A stretch of 44,568 nt of DNA from an uncultured Lachnospiraceae bacterium (GTDB lineage Bacteria > Bacillota > Clostridia > Lachnospirales > Lachnospiraceae), in contig CANREE010000013.1 in assembly GCA_947629545.1 (NCBI GenBank), positions 1 through 44,568 of the forward strand, written 5' to 3'. The position numbers and the translations under genes are program-made. The notes under the pieces are model-generated. The model searched no databases, was not told the origin of the DNA, and saw only the letters and a program-made list of their open reading frames with translations. How positions within the stretch are numbered: position 1 is the stretch's first letter; each line of letters starts with the position of its first letter. Below, piece by piece: positions 8,272 to 18,232 of the stretch.

Positions 8272-10275
8272 ATGGATCAGGGTTATATCCGCGTGGCGGC
8301 GGCGACGCCGAAGATCCGCGTAGCGGATCCCGTTTATAACGGAGAACAGATTCTGGCGCTGATGCGCGAGGGCGCTGACGCGCAGGCAAAGCTGCTTGTA
8401 TTTCCCGAGCTTTGCATCACTGCCTATACCTGCAACGACCTATTTCTGCAGGACAGGCTTCTTTGGGAGGCGAAGAAGACGCTTCAGATGCTCGCGGAGG
8501 CGACGGCCGGACTGGATCTGCTGGCCTTTGTGGGCCTTCCCTGGGAGTGGGGCGGGCGTCTCTATAATACAGCGGCAGCGATCGGGGGAGGAAAAGTGCT
8601 GGGGCTTGTGCCCAAACTCCATATCCCCAATTATTCCGAATATTATGAAGGACGGTATTTCGCATCCGGCAATGAAACGCCGGTCTGGGTGGATTTCATG
8701 GGAGAAAAGATCCCGATGGGATCAAAACTGCTGTTTGTCTGTGAACAGATGCCGGAACTCAGGGTAGCCGCGGAAGTCTGCGAGGACCTGTGGGTGGTCG
8801 ATCCGCCGAGTATCCGTCATGCGCTGGCCGGTGCGACGGTGGTTGTGAACTGTTCCGCCAGTGTGGAGACCGTTGGTAAGGACGATTACCGCCGCTCTCT
8901 GGTAGCTGGACAGTCCGGCCGTCTCATCTGCGGTTACGTTTATGCCAGCGCCGGCGAGGGTGAGTCCTCCCAGGACCTGGTGTTTGGCGGCCATGATCTG
9001 ATCGCCGAGAATGGAACTGTACTGGCCGAGGCGAAGCGCTTTACGACGGGAATGACCTTTGCGGATATGGATCTGTGGCGGCTTAAGAGCGAAAGGCGGA
9101 GGATGAATACGTATCCCGGCAGTCTGGCTGCGGACGGTTATCTGTCCGTACCCTTCCGCCTTGCGCCGGAGAGGCTGAAACTGCGCCGGTTCATTGATCC
9201 GGCCCCGTTTGTGCCGCATGATGCAGGCGAAAGGAACAAGCGCTGCGAGGAGATCCTGAATATTCAGTCGATGGGACTTAAGAAGCGTCTGGAGCATACA
9301 GGGACCGGCTGTGCAGTGCTTGGTATTTCGGGCGGCCTGGATTCGACCCTTGCGCTTCTGGTGACAGCGCGGGCGTTTGATCTGCTGGGGATTCCGCGCA
9401 GACAGATCATTGCGGTTACGATGCCCTGTTTCGGCACTACGGACAGGACTTATCACAACGCCTGCGTGATGACGGAGAAACTGGGAGCGACATTGCGGGA
9501 GATCGATATTCGCAAGGCAGTGACGCAGCATTTTACGGATATCGGCCACGACCCTGAGCGGCATGACGTGACCTATGAGAACAGTCAGGCGCGTGAACGG
9601 ACGCAGGTCCTGATGGATATCGCTAATCAGGAGAACGGCATGGTCATCGGTACCGGCGATATGTCGGAGCTGGCGCTGGGATGGGCTACCTATAACGGCG
9701 ACCATATGTCGATGTATGGCGTGAATGCTTCGGTACCGAAGACGCTGGTGCGTCATCTGGTACGTTATTATGCCGATACCTGCGGGGAGGAAGCGCTTGC
9801 CGCGGTGCTTTTGGATGTGCTTGACACGCCGGTGAGCCCGGAACTTCTGCCGCCGGGGAAGGGCGGAAAGATTTCCCAGAAGACAGAGGATCTTGTGGGA
9901 CCCTATGAACTGCATGATTTTTTCATGTATCATATGCTGCGCTTTGGTTTCGGGCCGGCGCGGATCTATCGGATGGCGCTGGAGGCCTTTGCCGGTGGAA
10001 ATGCAGCGGATCTTGTGCCGGAACAACCTGCCAAAGGCCCGGCGGATGAAGGCAGCGGCCGGAATACAGAGGTTTCCGGCAGTGCGTATACGCCCGAGGT
10101 CATTAAGCAATGGCTTAAGACCTTCTGCAGGCGTTTCTTTTCCCAGCAGTTCAAGCGTTCCTGTCTTCCGGACGGACCGAAGGTGGGTACTGTAGCGCTC
10201 TCCCCGAGAGGCGACCTGCGGATGCCGAGCGACGCCGTCAGCCGGATCTGGATGGAGGAGATCGAACGGTTATGA
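8272..10275 (+). CDS. nadE: Glutamine-dependent NAD+ synthetase
   Basis: It converts nicotinate adenine dinucleotide to NAD+ using ammonia released from glutamine. The N-terminal nitrilase-type glutaminase domain carries the catalytic Glu (FPELCITAYTC), Lys (LVPKLHIPNYSEYYEGRYF) and Cys (VAAEVCEDLWV). The C-terminal synthetase domain has the ATP pyrophosphatase loop ISGGLDSTLAL and the motifs GTGDMSELALGWATYNGDH and VNASVPKTLV. At 667 residues it is the usual two-domain form. The stop overlaps the next gene start (ATGA). Confidence 0.96.
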   Translation: MDQGYIRVAAATPKIRVADPVYNGEQILALMREGADAQAKLLVFPELCITAYTCNDLFLQDRLLWEAKKTLQMLAEATAGLDLLAFVGLPWEWGGRLYNTAAAIGGGKVLGLVPKLHIPNYSEYYEGRYFASGNETPVWVDFMGEKIPMGSKLLFVCEQMPELRVAAEVCEDLWVVDPPSIRHALAGATVVVNCSASVETVGKDDYRRSLVAGQSGRLICGYVYASAGEGESSQDLVFGGHDLIAENGTVLAEAKRFTTGMTFADMDLWRLKSERRRMNTYPGSLAADGYLSVPFRLAPERLKLRRFIDPAPFVPHDAGERNKRCEEILNIQSMGLKKRLEHTGTGCAVLGISGGLDSTLALLVTARAFDLLGIPRRQIIAVTMPCFGTTDRTYHNACVMTEKLGATLREIDIRKAVTQHFTDIGHDPERHDVTYENSQARERTQVLMDIANQENGMVIGTGDMSELALGWATYNGDHMSMYGVNASVPKTLVRHLVRYYADTCGEEALAAVLLDVLDTPVSPELLPPGKGGKISQKTEDLVGPYELHDFFMYHMLRFGFGPARIYRMALEAFAGGNAADLVPEQPAKGPADEGSGRNTEVSGSAYTPEVIKQWLKTFCRRFFSQQFKRSCLPDGPKVGTVALSPRGDLRMPSDAVSRIWMEEIERL

Positions 10276-11069
10276 TGATCACGAGCACCGCGAATAAGCG
10301 GGTAAAAGCAGTGTCGGCACTGATGAAAAAGGCTGAACATCGGAATAAAGAAGGACTTTTCGTGATCGAGGGGCCGCGGATGTTCGCGGAGATCCCTGCG
10401 GACAGGCTGGTCCGTGTCTATGCGACCGAGAAGTTCCTGCGGGAAAATCGGTCCCTGCAGCAGGCGGCCGTAAACGGTCTGGTCGATACGGTCACGGAGG
10501 AGGTCCTTCGGGCAATGTCCGATACGCGGACGCCCCAGGGTGTGCTGGCGCTCGTGAAGCAGTACCGGTATTCCCTTTCATCGATCCTCAGGCAGCAGGG
10601 GACGGCCCATCTGATGCTTCTGGAGGCGATTCAGGATCCGGGAAATCTGGGAACGATCCTGCGGACCGGAGAGGCGGCCGGGATTACAGGCGTCATTATA
10701 GGCGGACGTTCGGCGGATATTTACAGTCCTAAGGTGATCCGTTCAACGATGGGCTCTGTTTTCCGGGTCCCGTTTGTAGAGACGGATGATTTGGGGGCGG
10801 CCGTCGCAGAAGTAAAAAAGGCGGGCGTACGGCTTGCGGCGGCCCATTTGGAGGGAAGTGTGGAGTATGACGCGCCGGACTATACCGGACCGATCGGTTT
10901 TGTGGTCGGCAACGAGGCCGCGGGTTTAAGCCCGCAGACGGCTGAAATGGCTGATGTATGCGTCCGCATACCGATGTATGGCAGCGTCGAATCCCTGAAC
11001 GCGGCGGTAGCGGCTTCGGTATTGATGTATGAGGCGGCGCGTCAGAGACGTCATATGGCGCAAGGCTGA
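10272..11069 (+). CDS. TrmH/SpoU family RNA 2'-O-methyltransferase
   Basis: It is an S-adenosylmethionine-dependent ribose methyltransferase of the SPOUT superfamily. The N-terminal substrate-binding domain (SALMKKAEHRNKEGLFVIEG) is followed by the SpoU motifs: LLEAIQDPGNLGTILRTGEA, RSTMGSVFRVPF, GFVVGNEAAGLS and VESLNAAVAASVLMYE, which form the knot. The exact rRNA or tRNA target cannot be read from the sequence. It is translationally coupled to nadE by a 4-nt overlap. Confidence 0.9.
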   Translation: MMITSTANKRVKAVSALMKKAEHRNKEGLFVIEGPRMFAEIPADRLVRVYATEKFLRENRSLQQAAVNGLVDTVTEEVLRAMSDTRTPQGVLALVKQYRYSLSSILRQQGTAHLMLLEAIQDPGNLGTILRTGEAAGITGVIIGGRSADIYSPKVIRSTMGSVFRVPFVETDDLGAAVAEVKKAGVRLAAAHLEGSVEYDAPDYTGPIGFVVGNEAAGLSPQTAEMADVCVRIPMYGSVESLNAAVAASVLMYEAARQRRHMAQG

Positions 11070-11108
11070 CCGGTTCGCAGGATTCCGAACGGAATTTTAA
11101 GAAAAATG

Positions 11109-11137
11109 TTGAATTCGCGTTGAAATACTTTTATAAT
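11109..11137 (+). promoter_or_regulatory. Sigma-A promoter for the nfeD-SPFH pair
   Basis: TTGAAT (11109-11114), a 17-nt spacer and a perfect TATAAT (11132-11137) lie just upstream of the NfeD start. Confidence 0.8.
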
Positions 11138-11182
11138 AGAAAAAGCGGTACTGTTTATACTATCAGACAGGGGGGATCGCAA

Positions 11183-11623
11183 TTGGCATCTGTTTACTGG
11201 CTTATTTTCTTCGTAATCCTGGTCGGGATCGAGATGGCGACGCTGGCGCTGACGACGATCTGGTTCGCCGGAGGCGCTTTGGTGGCTTTTATTCTCTCCC
11301 TGTTCGGAGCCGGCGTGGAGATGCAGCTGACGGTATTTGTGATCGTATCGTTTCTGCTGTTGTTTTTTACGAGGCCCTGGGCGGCCAAATACCTGAATAA
11401 GCGGACGACGCGGACGAATGTGGAAGGACTTCTTGGCCGCACGGCCCGCGTGACGCAGGAGATCAATAATGAACTCGGTACCGGCAAGGCTGTAGTGGGC
11501 GGCCAGGAATGGACCGCGCGCGCCGGCGAGGATAAGGATGTGTATCCGGAGGGCACGATCGTCGTGATTCAGGGCGTTCGTGGAGTGAAACTCATTGTCA
11601 GGAAGGAACAGGAGGTTATGTAG
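11183..11623 (+). CDS. NfeD family membrane protein
   Basis: This 146-residue protein has two N-terminal membrane segments (VYWLIFFVILVGIEMATLAL and a second after FAGGALVAFILSLFG), a third hydrophobic stretch, and a soluble C-terminal OB-fold domain (LLGRTARVTQEINN...GTIVVIQGVRGVKLIV). NfeD proteins usually partner a stomatin/SPFH protein, as here, in membrane microdomain organisation. The TTG at 11183 is chosen because AGGGGGGA lies 6 nt upstream; a longer reading from 11120 would start inside the promoter. Confidence 0.88.
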   Translation: MASVYWLIFFVILVGIEMATLALTTIWFAGGALVAFILSLFGAGVEMQLTVFVIVSFLLLFFTRPWAAKYLNKRTTRTNVEGLLGRTARVTQEINNELGTGKAVVGGQEWTARAGEDKDVYPEGTIVVIQGVRGVKLIVRKEQEVM

Positions 11624-11624
11624 T

Positions 11625-12551
11625 ATGAAAGCTTTAATGGGGTTACTTGTTTTGATTATCATTATTCTGCTGATATTGTCGACCTGCGTTAAGATCGTGC
11701 CGCAGGCCCATGCGGTGATCGTGGAGCGGCTGGGCGCGTATCTGGGTACATGGTCGGTAGGTCTTCATGTGAAGATGCCGTTTATTGACCGTATCGCCAA
11801 GCGGGTGATCCTTAAGGAACAGGTAGTGGATTTCCCGCCGCAGCCGGTGATTACAAAGGATAATGTCACGATGAAGATCGATACCGTCGTCTTTTTCCAG
11901 ATCACGGATCCCAAGCTTTATACCTATGGCGTGGAGAATCCGATCATGGCGATCGAGAACCTGACGGCCACGACGCTTCGGAATATTATCGGCGATCTGG
12001 AACTTGACCAGACACTCACTTCCAGAGAGACCATCAACACGAAGATGCGCTCGGCTCTGGATGTAGCCACGGATCCCTGGGGTATCAAAGTGAATCGTGT
12101 GGAACTTAAGAATATCATTCCGCCGGCGGCGATTCAGGATGCGATGGAGAAGCAGATGAAAGCGGAGCGTGAGCGCCGTGAGTCCATCCTTCGTGCGGAA
12201 GGCGAGAAACGTTCCACGATTCTGGTGGCAGAAGGCAAGAAGCAGTCTGCGATCCTTGACGCCGAGGCAGATAAGGAATCTGCGATCCTGCGCGCTGAGG
12301 CAGAGAAGGAGAAGCGGATCCGTGAGGCTGAGGGTCAGGCGGAGGCGATCCTTAAGATACAGCAGGCGACAGCAGATGGTATCCGTTTCGTCAAGGCCGC
12401 CGGCGCGGACGATGCGGTGCTGCAGCTTAAGAGTCTGGAGGCATTTGCGAAGGCTGCGGACGGACAGGCGACGAAGATCATCATTCCCTCCGAGATACAG
12501 GGCCTTGCGGGTCTGGTACGCTCGGTGGCTGAGGTAGCGAAGGAAGAGTAG
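11625..12551 (+). CDS. SPFH/band 7 (stomatin-like) membrane protein, QmcA type
   Basis: One N-terminal membrane anchor ([17 protein letters not shown]) is followed by a band 7 domain ([32 protein letters not shown]-like segment, [16 protein letters not shown]). A long charged coiled coil rich in AEGEKR and AEAEK repeats comes next, then a short C-terminal tail. The coiled coil is expected to drive oligomerisation into membrane rings. The ATG at 11625 follows AGGAGG by 9 nt, immediately after nfeD. Confidence 0.92.
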   Translation: MKALMGLLVLIIIILLILSTCVKIVPQAHAVIVERLGAYLGTWSVGLHVKMPFIDRIAKRVILKEQVVDFPPQPVITKDNVTMKIDTVVFFQITDPKLYTYGVENPIMAIENLTATTLRNIIGDLELDQTLTSRETINTKMRSALDVATDPWGIKVNRVELKNIIPPAAIQDAMEKQMKAERERRESILRAEGEKRSTILVAEGKKQSAILDAEADKESAILRAEAEKEKRIREAEGQAEAILKIQQATADGIRFVKAAGADDAVLQLKSLEAFAKAADGQATKIIIPSEIQGLAGLVRSVAEVAKEE

Positions 12552-12622
12552 ACCGCGGCATTCTTCCGGACGGGCGCACTGCAGACAGACCGGGAGATGT
12601 GTCAGGCTGATCAGAAAAAGGC

Positions 12623-12650
12623 CGGCTCCCCGAAAGGGGAGCCGATTTCG
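12623..12650 (+). terminator. Hairpin after the SPFH gene, weak terminator or attenuator
   Basis: CGGCTCCCC (12623-12631) pairs perfectly with GGGGAGCCG (12636-12644) around a GAAA tetraloop. The following ATTTCGTTCC is only partly T-rich, so termination may be incomplete. argF begins 44 nt downstream. Confidence 0.6.
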
Positions 12651-12687
12651 TTCCACACTGTGGGACTGGATACAGGAGGATAATTAT

Positions 12688-13677
12688 ATGGATCTGAAAG
12701 GAAGAAATTTCCTGACGCTTAAAGATTTTACACCTGAGGAGATCGCATATTTTCTGGATCTTGCGGCGGAATTCAAGGATAAGAAGAAGCGGGGCGTTCC
12801 CACGGACATCCACAGGGGAAAGAATGTGGCCCTGATCTTTGAGAAGACCAGTACCCGGACGCGCTGTTCTTTTGAGGTGGCAGCCCACGATCTGGGTATG
12901 GGGACGACCTATCTCGATCCGGTCAGTTCCCAGATCGGCAAGAAGGAGAGTATCGCCGATACAGCCAGAGTTCTGGGACGTATCTATGATGGTATCGAGT
13001 ACCGGGGGTATGGTCAGGAGATTGTGGAGGAACTGGCCCGTTATGCCGGCGTTCCGGTCTGGAACGGCCTTACAAACGAGTATCATCCGACCCAGATGCT
13101 GGCGGATCTGCTGACGATCCGGGAGCACTTCGGGCATCTGAAGGGCATAAGGCTGGTCTATATGGGCGATGCCCGTTATAACATGGGAAATTCCCTGATG
13201 ATCGCCTGCGCCAAGATGGGTCTGGATTTCGTAGCCTGTGCGCCGAAAAAGTATTTCCCGGAGGAGACGCTGGTGAAACAGTGTCTTACGTACGCTACGG
13301 CGTCCGGATCCACTATTACGCTGACAGACGATGTGATGGCCGGTACAAAAGGCGCCGATGTGGTTTATACGGATGTGTGGGTCTCGATGGGCGAGCCGGA
13401 TGAGGTCTGGGGGGAGCGAATCCGCGACCTGACGCCCTACAGGGTGACCTCGGCGGTTATGAAGAATGCGGGCGAGGGGGCCATTTTCCTGCATTGTCTG
13501 CCTTCGTTCCACGATCTGAAGACGAAGATCGGGAAAGAGATGGGCGAACGTTTCGGCATTTCCGAGATGGAAGTTACAGATGAAGTGTTTGAAGCTCCAT
13601 ACTCGAAAGTATTTGACGAGGCAGAGAATCGGATGCATACGATCAAGGCGGTTATGGCCGCTACGTTAGGGGTATAA
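12688..13677 (+). CDS. argF: Ornithine carbamoyltransferase
   Basis: It makes citrulline from carbamoyl phosphate and ornithine. The carbamoyl phosphate site [18 protein letters not shown], the conserved [19 protein letters not shown] (HPTQ) and [10 protein letters not shown] (HCLP) are intact, with ornithine-loop residues in [14 protein letters not shown]. The 329-residue length is normal. No other arginine or deiminase genes are adjacent, so an anabolic or catabolic role cannot be decided from context. A CAGGAGG ribosome binding site precedes the ATG. Confidence 0.95.
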   Translation: MDLKGRNFLTLKDFTPEEIAYFLDLAAEFKDKKKRGVPTDIHRGKNVALIFEKTSTRTRCSFEVAAHDLGMGTTYLDPVSSQIGKKESIADTARVLGRIYDGIEYRGYGQEIVEELARYAGVPVWNGLTNEYHPTQMLADLLTIREHFGHLKGIRLVYMGDARYNMGNSLMIACAKMGLDFVACAPKKYFPEETLVKQCLTYATASGSTITLTDDVMAGTKGADVVYTDVWVSMGEPDEVWGERIRDLTPYRVTSAVMKNAGEGAIFLHCLPSFHDLKTKIGKEMGERFGISEMEVTDEVFEAPYSKVFDEAENRMHTIKAVMAATLGV

Positions 13678-13681
13678 GGCC

Positions 13682-13987
13682 ATGTACGGACAGGAGAGGA
13701 AGAAAGGGCGGCGCAATGCGGCGCTTCTGATGGATGCGGTCCATATCGTATTCGGCGCGCTGATCGTGCTTCTGGCTGTCATTACCTTCCTGAATCCGGA
13801 GGGAAATCAGATACTCCTTCCGGTGATATTTGCGCTGGCTGCCGTGTTGAACGTGATAAACGGGATCCACAAATTTCGTATAAGCGGACGTTCGACCCGC
13901 AAAAAAGCCGCGTCTGCGGCCCAGCTTTTGTTGGTGCTGCTTCTGATTCTTGTGGCAGTGATCAGCGCGATCAGCATCTGGAGGTAA
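13682..13987 (+). CDS. Small membrane protein of unknown function
   Basis: A 101-residue protein with a short basic N-terminus and three predicted membrane helices (ALLMDAVHIVFGALIVLLAV, ILLPVIFALAAVLNVINGI and AAQLLLVLLLILVAVISAIS). A basic loop (RISGRSTRKKAA) lies before the last helix. I do not recognise a functional family. It sits 2 nt after argF and 3 nt before birA, so it is part of that transcript. Confidence 0.8.
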   Translation: MYGQERKKGRRNAALLMDAVHIVFGALIVLLAVITFLNPEGNQILLPVIFALAAVLNVINGIHKFRISGRSTRKKAASAAQLLLVLLLILVAVISAISIWR

Positions 13988-13990
13988 CAG

Positions 13991-14971
13991 GTGAAAGCTG
14001 AGATTATCAGACAATTGAAGGAAACGGGCGGCTATGTGTCGGGACAGCAGCTTTCCGAGAAACTGGGGGTGTCCAGAACCGCGGTCTGGAAAGCGATCGG
14101 ACGTCTCAGAAACGAAGGCTATCAGATCGAGGCGGTGCGCAATCGCGGCTACCGCCTTTTGGAGGCTTCAGACTTGTTGACGGAGACGGAGTGCCGGGAG
14201 GCGCTCACCGGACGCTGGCTGGGGAATTCGGTATACTGTTTTGGCGTAACCGATTCCACGAATCTTCAGGCAAAACTTTTGGCTGAGAAGGGAGCGCCGG
14301 AAGGAACGCTGGTGATTGCTGAAAAGCAGACGGCAGGCAGAGGGCGCCGCGGACGCAGCTGGATTTCGCCACCGGGCGGAGGCCTGTGGTTCAGTCTTGT
14401 GCTGCGCCCGCATATCCGACCTTCTGTGACGCCGATGCTGACGCTGGTAGCGGCGATGGCTGTAGCCGCGGGAATTGAGGATTCCACAGGAATTTCTGCC
14501 TATATCAAGTGGCCGAATGATATCGTGGTTTCCGGGAAGAAAGTCGTTGGAATCTTAACGGAGCTTTCGGCGGAAGCCCAGGAGACCCATTATGTGGTCG
14601 TGGGTATCGGCATTAATGTGAATATTGCAGGTTTTCCGGAGGAGATCCGTACGACTGCAACGTCCTTATATCTGGAAAGCGGGGTTTTCTATAAGCGCTG
14701 TGCGATCGTGGCTGCGATTATGAAGCGGATGGAGCAGTATTATACGACATATATGGAGACCCTCAGCCTGGAGGGGTTGAGAGACGAATACATAGGCAGG
14801 CTTGTGAGTATGAACCGTGAAGTTATAATTCTGAAACCGGAGAGAGAGCAGCGAGGGATCTGTGAAGGAATCGACAGGAACGGCTGTCTGTTGGTCCGGC
14901 GGGAGGACGGAAGCGTCGAGAGGGTAATTTCCGGCGAAGTGTCTGTAAGGGGAATTTACGGTTATGTCTGA
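13991..14971 (+). CDS. birA: Bifunctional biotin ligase/biotin operon repressor
   Basis: The N-terminal winged helix (LKETGGYVSGQQLSEKLGVSRTAVWKAI in family terms) binds DNA. The central ligase domain has GRGRRGRSWISPPGGGLW, which binds biotinyl-AMP, plus KWPNDIVVSGKKVVGILTE. The C-terminal SH3-like part ends in GEVSVRGIYGYV. The protein attaches biotin to carboxylases and, with its DNA-binding domain, probably represses biotin genes. The GTG at 13991 follows GGAGG closely. Its 3' end overlaps mutY by 8 nt. Confidence 0.94.
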   Translation: MKAEIIRQLKETGGYVSGQQLSEKLGVSRTAVWKAIGRLRNEGYQIEAVRNRGYRLLEASDLLTETECREALTGRWLGNSVYCFGVTDSTNLQAKLLAEKGAPEGTLVIAEKQTAGRGRRGRSWISPPGGGLWFSLVLRPHIRPSVTPMLTLVAAMAVAAGIEDSTGISAYIKWPNDIVVSGKKVVGILTELSAEAQETHYVVVGIGINVNIAGFPEEIRTTATSLYLESGVFYKRCAIVAAIMKRMEQYYTTYMETLSLEGLRDEYIGRLVSMNREVIILKPEREQRGICEGIDRNGCLLVRREDGSVERVISGEVSVRGIYGYV

Positions 14972-16106
14972 GAACCCGTATCAGAAACTGCAGGTATTGG
15001 AATCGGAGACGAATCCTCTGAACCGGCAGGACCGTTTGAAAGCCATAACAGGTCCGCTTCTGTTCTGGTACCGGGAACATGCGCGCGATCTCCCCTGGCG
15101 CCGGGAGCCGACGCCTTACGCGGTCTGGATCTCGGAGATCATGCTTCAGCAGACCAGAGTGGAGGCGGTAAGACCATATTTCATCAGGTTTATGGATGCG
15201 CTGCCGGATGTGCGGGCCTTGTCTCTGGTGCCGGATGACCGGCTTCTTAAGCTGTGGGAAGGTCTGGGGTACTATAATCGCGCAAGGAATTTAAAGAGAA
15301 CGGCGCAGATCGTTGTAAATGAATACGGCGGCTGTCTGCCTGATACGAAGGAAGAACTTCAAAAGCTTCCCGGAATCGGAAGCTACACGGCGGGCGCTGT
15401 CGCGTCCATTGCTTACGGGAAGCCTGAGCCGGCGGTGGACGGGAATGTACTGCGCGTCCTGTCCAGGGTATTGGGCAGTCGGGAGGACGTTACCCGGCAG
15501 GCTGTCAGACGTAAAATGGAAGAGGACCTGGCGGCGGCTATGCCAAAGGAGAACTGCGGCGCCTTTAATCAGGGCCTGTTCGAGGTCGGCGCGACCATCT
15601 GTGTACCGAACGGCGCGCCGCACTGTGCAGAATGTCCGCTGCGTTCCCTTTGTCTGGCAGCGAGAGACGGTCTGATCGGCGAGATACCTTATAAGGCGCC
15701 GAAGAAACCCAGACGGGTCGTGGAGCGGACGATCCTGCTGATCCGGTCAGGGGATCTGGTCGCGATTCGGAAACGTCCGGAAAGAGGACTTCTGGCGTCG
15801 ATGTATGAGTTCCCGGGGCTTGAGGGTAAGTATTCCCGCGCAGGGGCGCTGGCGGCCGCGGAGGCGCTGTATTGTGATTCCGATGAGGTCTCGGAAGAGC
15901 CGATGCCGCAGATACGTTCTATCATTGCCGTGCCGGACGCCGTTCACGTTTTTACACACATAGAATGGCACATGACCGGCTATATTCTGGAGGCAGACGC
16001 GATTCCGTCATGTTGTCTGGCGGTGCGGCAGAGGGAACTGGCGGAGCGATATGCGCTTCCCAGCGCGTTTGAAGGGTATAGAAAGCTGATAATTGGAGAA
16101 TCTTAG
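14964..16106 (+). CDS. mutY: Adenine DNA glycosylase MutY
   Basis: It removes adenine mispaired with 8-oxoguanine. Helix-hairpin-helix landmarks are LQQTRVEAVRPYF and LPGIGSYTAGAVASIAYG, followed by the catalytic Asp in AVDGNVLRVLSR. Four cluster cysteines follow as C-x7-C-x2-C-x5-C (CVPNGAPHCAECPLRSLC); the first spacing is one residue longer than in E. coli MutY. The C-terminal NUDIX-like domain (VVERTILLIRSGDLVAIRKR) recognises 8-oxoguanine. Length 380 residues. Coupled to birA. Confidence 0.94.
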   Translation: MSENPYQKLQVLESETNPLNRQDRLKAITGPLLFWYREHARDLPWRREPTPYAVWISEIMLQQTRVEAVRPYFIRFMDALPDVRALSLVPDDRLLKLWEGLGYYNRARNLKRTAQIVVNEYGGCLPDTKEELQKLPGIGSYTAGAVASIAYGKPEPAVDGNVLRVLSRVLGSREDVTRQAVRRKMEEDLAAAMPKENCGAFNQGLFEVGATICVPNGAPHCAECPLRSLCLAARDGLIGEIPYKAPKKPRRVVERTILLIRSGDLVAIRKRPERGLLASMYEFPGLEGKYSRAGALAAAEALYCDSDEVSEEPMPQIRSIIAVPDAVHVFTHIEWHMTGYILEADAIPSCCLAVRQRELAERYALPSAFEGYRKLIIGES

Positions 16107-16124
16107 AGTGGGAGGAACCATATT

Positions 16125-17027
16125 ATGGGAAAGCTTCTGCTGATCGTCAATCCGACAGCCGGTAAGGCAAAGGCGAAAGACCATCTTCTGGAAATTGTCG
16201 ATATCCTGAACCGGGGAGGGTGGCAAACGGAGGTTCATGTGACGCAGTCAAGGCTGGACGCGATGGAGACTGCGGCGGCGCGCGGGAACAGCGTGGATCT
16301 ATTGGTATGCAGCGGCGGCGACGGCACATTGAGCGAAACGATCTCCGGTATGATGCGGCTTCAGAATCCGCCGCGGCTCGGCTATATCCCTGACGGATCC
16401 ACCAATGATTTTGCGGCGAGTCTGGGCATTCCGAAGAAGGCTGCGGACGCCGCCCGCAATATTGTTACGGGTACGCCATGCAGGATCGATATCGGCCAGT
16501 TCTGCGGAAGACGAAACTTTGTCTATGTTGCGGGTTTTGGCGCGTTCACGGAAGTTTCTTATATGACGCCGCAGGAGAAGAAGAACCTTCTGGGCCATCA
16601 GGCTTATATGATCGAGGGTATGAAAAGCCTGGCGAATATCAAGTCTTATCATATGAAGGTGGAATCGGATGAGTTCGCGATGGAGGAAGATTTCATCTTC
16701 GGTATGGTGACCAATACCACCAGTGTCGGCGGCTTTAAGGGACTGGTGGCCAGAAACGTGGCGTTAGATGACGGGCTGTTTGAAGTACTTCTGATCCGGA
16801 CTCCCAAGACAGCCATGGAACTGACCAATATCCTGTCATCAATGATTACCAAGGAGGAATACAATGAGTATGTCCACCGTTTTCTTGCGTCGAAATTGTA
16901 CGTCAGCTGCAACGAACCGGTGGACTGGGTGCTGGACGGAGAATTCGGCGGCGCCGAACATGAGGTGGAAATCGAAAATCTGACGAAAAGAATCGAAATT
17001 CTGGCGGGTAATGTAAAAAAAAGTTGA
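16125..17027 (+). CDS. Diacylglycerol/lipid kinase family protein (YegS/DgkB type)
   Basis: The fold starts with LLIVNPTAGKAKAKDHL and has the nucleotide-binding motif VCSGGDGTLSETI and the motif LGYIPDGSTNDFAASLGIP. The C-terminal half (DWVLDGEFGG) matches the soluble DgkB-like kinases that phosphorylate diacylglycerol or related lipids in the cytosol. The substrate is inferred from the family. Its TGA stop lies inside the -35 box of the rpoD promoter. Confidence 0.9.
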   Translation: MGKLLLIVNPTAGKAKAKDHLLEIVDILNRGGWQTEVHVTQSRLDAMETAAARGNSVDLLVCSGGDGTLSETISGMMRLQNPPRLGYIPDGSTNDFAASLGIPKKAADAARNIVTGTPCRIDIGQFCGRRNFVYVAGFGAFTEVSYMTPQEKKNLLGHQAYMIEGMKSLANIKSYHMKVESDEFAMEEDFIFGMVTNTTSVGGFKGLVARNVALDDGLFEVLLIRTPKTAMELTNILSSMITKEEYNEYVHRFLASKLYVSCNEPVDWVLDGEFGGAEHEVEIENLTKRIEILAGNVKKS

Positions 17028-17052
17028 AAAATGAATTTTGATATTATATAAT
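17024..17052 (+). promoter_or_regulatory. Sigma-A promoter for rpoD
   Basis: TTGAAA (17024-17029), a 17-nt spacer and a perfect TATAAT (17047-17052). The stop codon of the upstream kinase gene (17025-17027) forms part of the -35 box. Confidence 0.8.
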
Positions 17053-17087
17053 CATTTGTTGATGACATAAGCGAAAGGATGTATTTT

Positions 17088-18218
17088 GTGGACAAAACGA
17101 TTTTCTTGGAGAAACTTGGTAAGCTGGTAGAGCAGGGAAAGGCAAAGAGCAATTCCATCGGCATGACGGAGATCAACAATGCGTTTATGGGCGATGATCT
17201 GACCACGGATCAGATGGAGCAGATCTATGCTTATATGGAGGCCAATGAGATCGATGTCTTCCAGGAAGCAGATGAGAATATGATCGCCGAAGTGGAGATG
17301 CTGCTGGCAGCCGATGACGATGACGACCAGTTTCTGAAGGACGATGAGGAAGAGGAGATCGATCTGGATGCGATCGATCTGTTGGATGGTATCGGAACAG
17401 AAGATCCGGTTCGTATGTATCTGAAAGAGATCGGTACGGTGCCTCTTCTGACGGCGGAAGAAGAGATGGAATTGGCCATGCGTAAGGCAGAAGGCGATGA
17501 GGCTGCCAAGGATCGTCTGATCGAGGCCAATCTGCGCCTTGTTGTCAGTATTGCCAAGCGCTATACCGGCAGAGGCATGAGTTTTCTGGATCTGGTCCAG
17601 GAAGGAAATCTGGGCCTGATCAAGGGCGTCGAGAAGTTCGATTATACCAAGGGATATAAATTAAGTACATATGCGACCTGGTGGATCCGTCAGTCGGTGA
17701 CGAGGGCCCTGGCCGATCAGGCCCGGACGATCCGCGTGCCTGTCCATATGGTGGAAACCATCAATAAGATGTCCAAAATGCAACGGAAGCTGACGTTGGA
17801 ATTGGGCTACGAACCATCGGTATCGGAGCTCTCTGAAGCGTTGGAGATGTCTGAGGACAAGGTTATGGAAATCATGCAGATCGCCAGGGAGCCGGCGTCA
17901 TTGGAGACTCCGATCGGCGAAGAGGATGATTCCAATCTTGGCGATTTTGTGGCAGATACCAATGTGCTGACGCCCGAAGGAAATGTGGAGTCTGTAATGC
18001 TCCGGGAGCACATTGACGCGCTTCTGGGTGACTTAAAGGAGAGGGAACGTCAGGTAATCGTGTTGCGCTTTGGTCTGGCAGACGGACATCCAAGGACGCT
18101 CGAGGAAGTGGGCAAGGAATTTAACGTCACCCGTGAGCGTATCCGCCAGATTGAGGCGAAAGCGCTGCGCAAACTCCGCAATCCCGTAAGAAGCAAACGC
18201 ATCCGCGACTTTCTGTGA
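17088..18218 (+). CDS. rpoD: Primary sigma factor RpoD (sigma-A)
   Basis: This is the housekeeping sigma subunit. Region 1.1 is short and acidic. Region 1.2-2 has [21 protein letters not shown], then [20 protein letters not shown] and [20 protein letters not shown], which contact the -10 element. Region 3 begins at [14 protein letters not shown]. Region 4 has [12 protein letters not shown] and the helix-turn-helix [20 protein letters not shown] for the -35 element. GTG at 17088 is preferred because GAAAGG lies 9 nt upstream; an in-frame ATG at 17079 directly abuts that site. dnaG, the common neighbour, is absent upstream. Confidence 0.96.
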   Translation: MDKTIFLEKLGKLVEQGKAKSNSIGMTEINNAFMGDDLTTDQMEQIYAYMEANEIDVFQEADENMIAEVEMLLAADDDDDQFLKDDEEEEIDLDAIDLLDGIGTEDPVRMYLKEIGTVPLLTAEEEMELAMRKAEGDEAAKDRLIEANLRLVVSIAKRYTGRGMSFLDLVQEGNLGLIKGVEKFDYTKGYKLSTYATWWIRQSVTRALADQARTIRVPVHMVETINKMSKMQRKLTLELGYEPSVSELSEALEMSEDKVMEIMQIAREPASLETPIGEEDDSNLGDFVADTNVLTPEGNVESVMLREHIDALLGDLKERERQVIVLRFGLADGHPRTLEEVGKEFNVTRERIRQIEAKALRKLRNPVRSKRIRDFL

Positions 18219-18232
18219 GCAACGAGCAGCGC

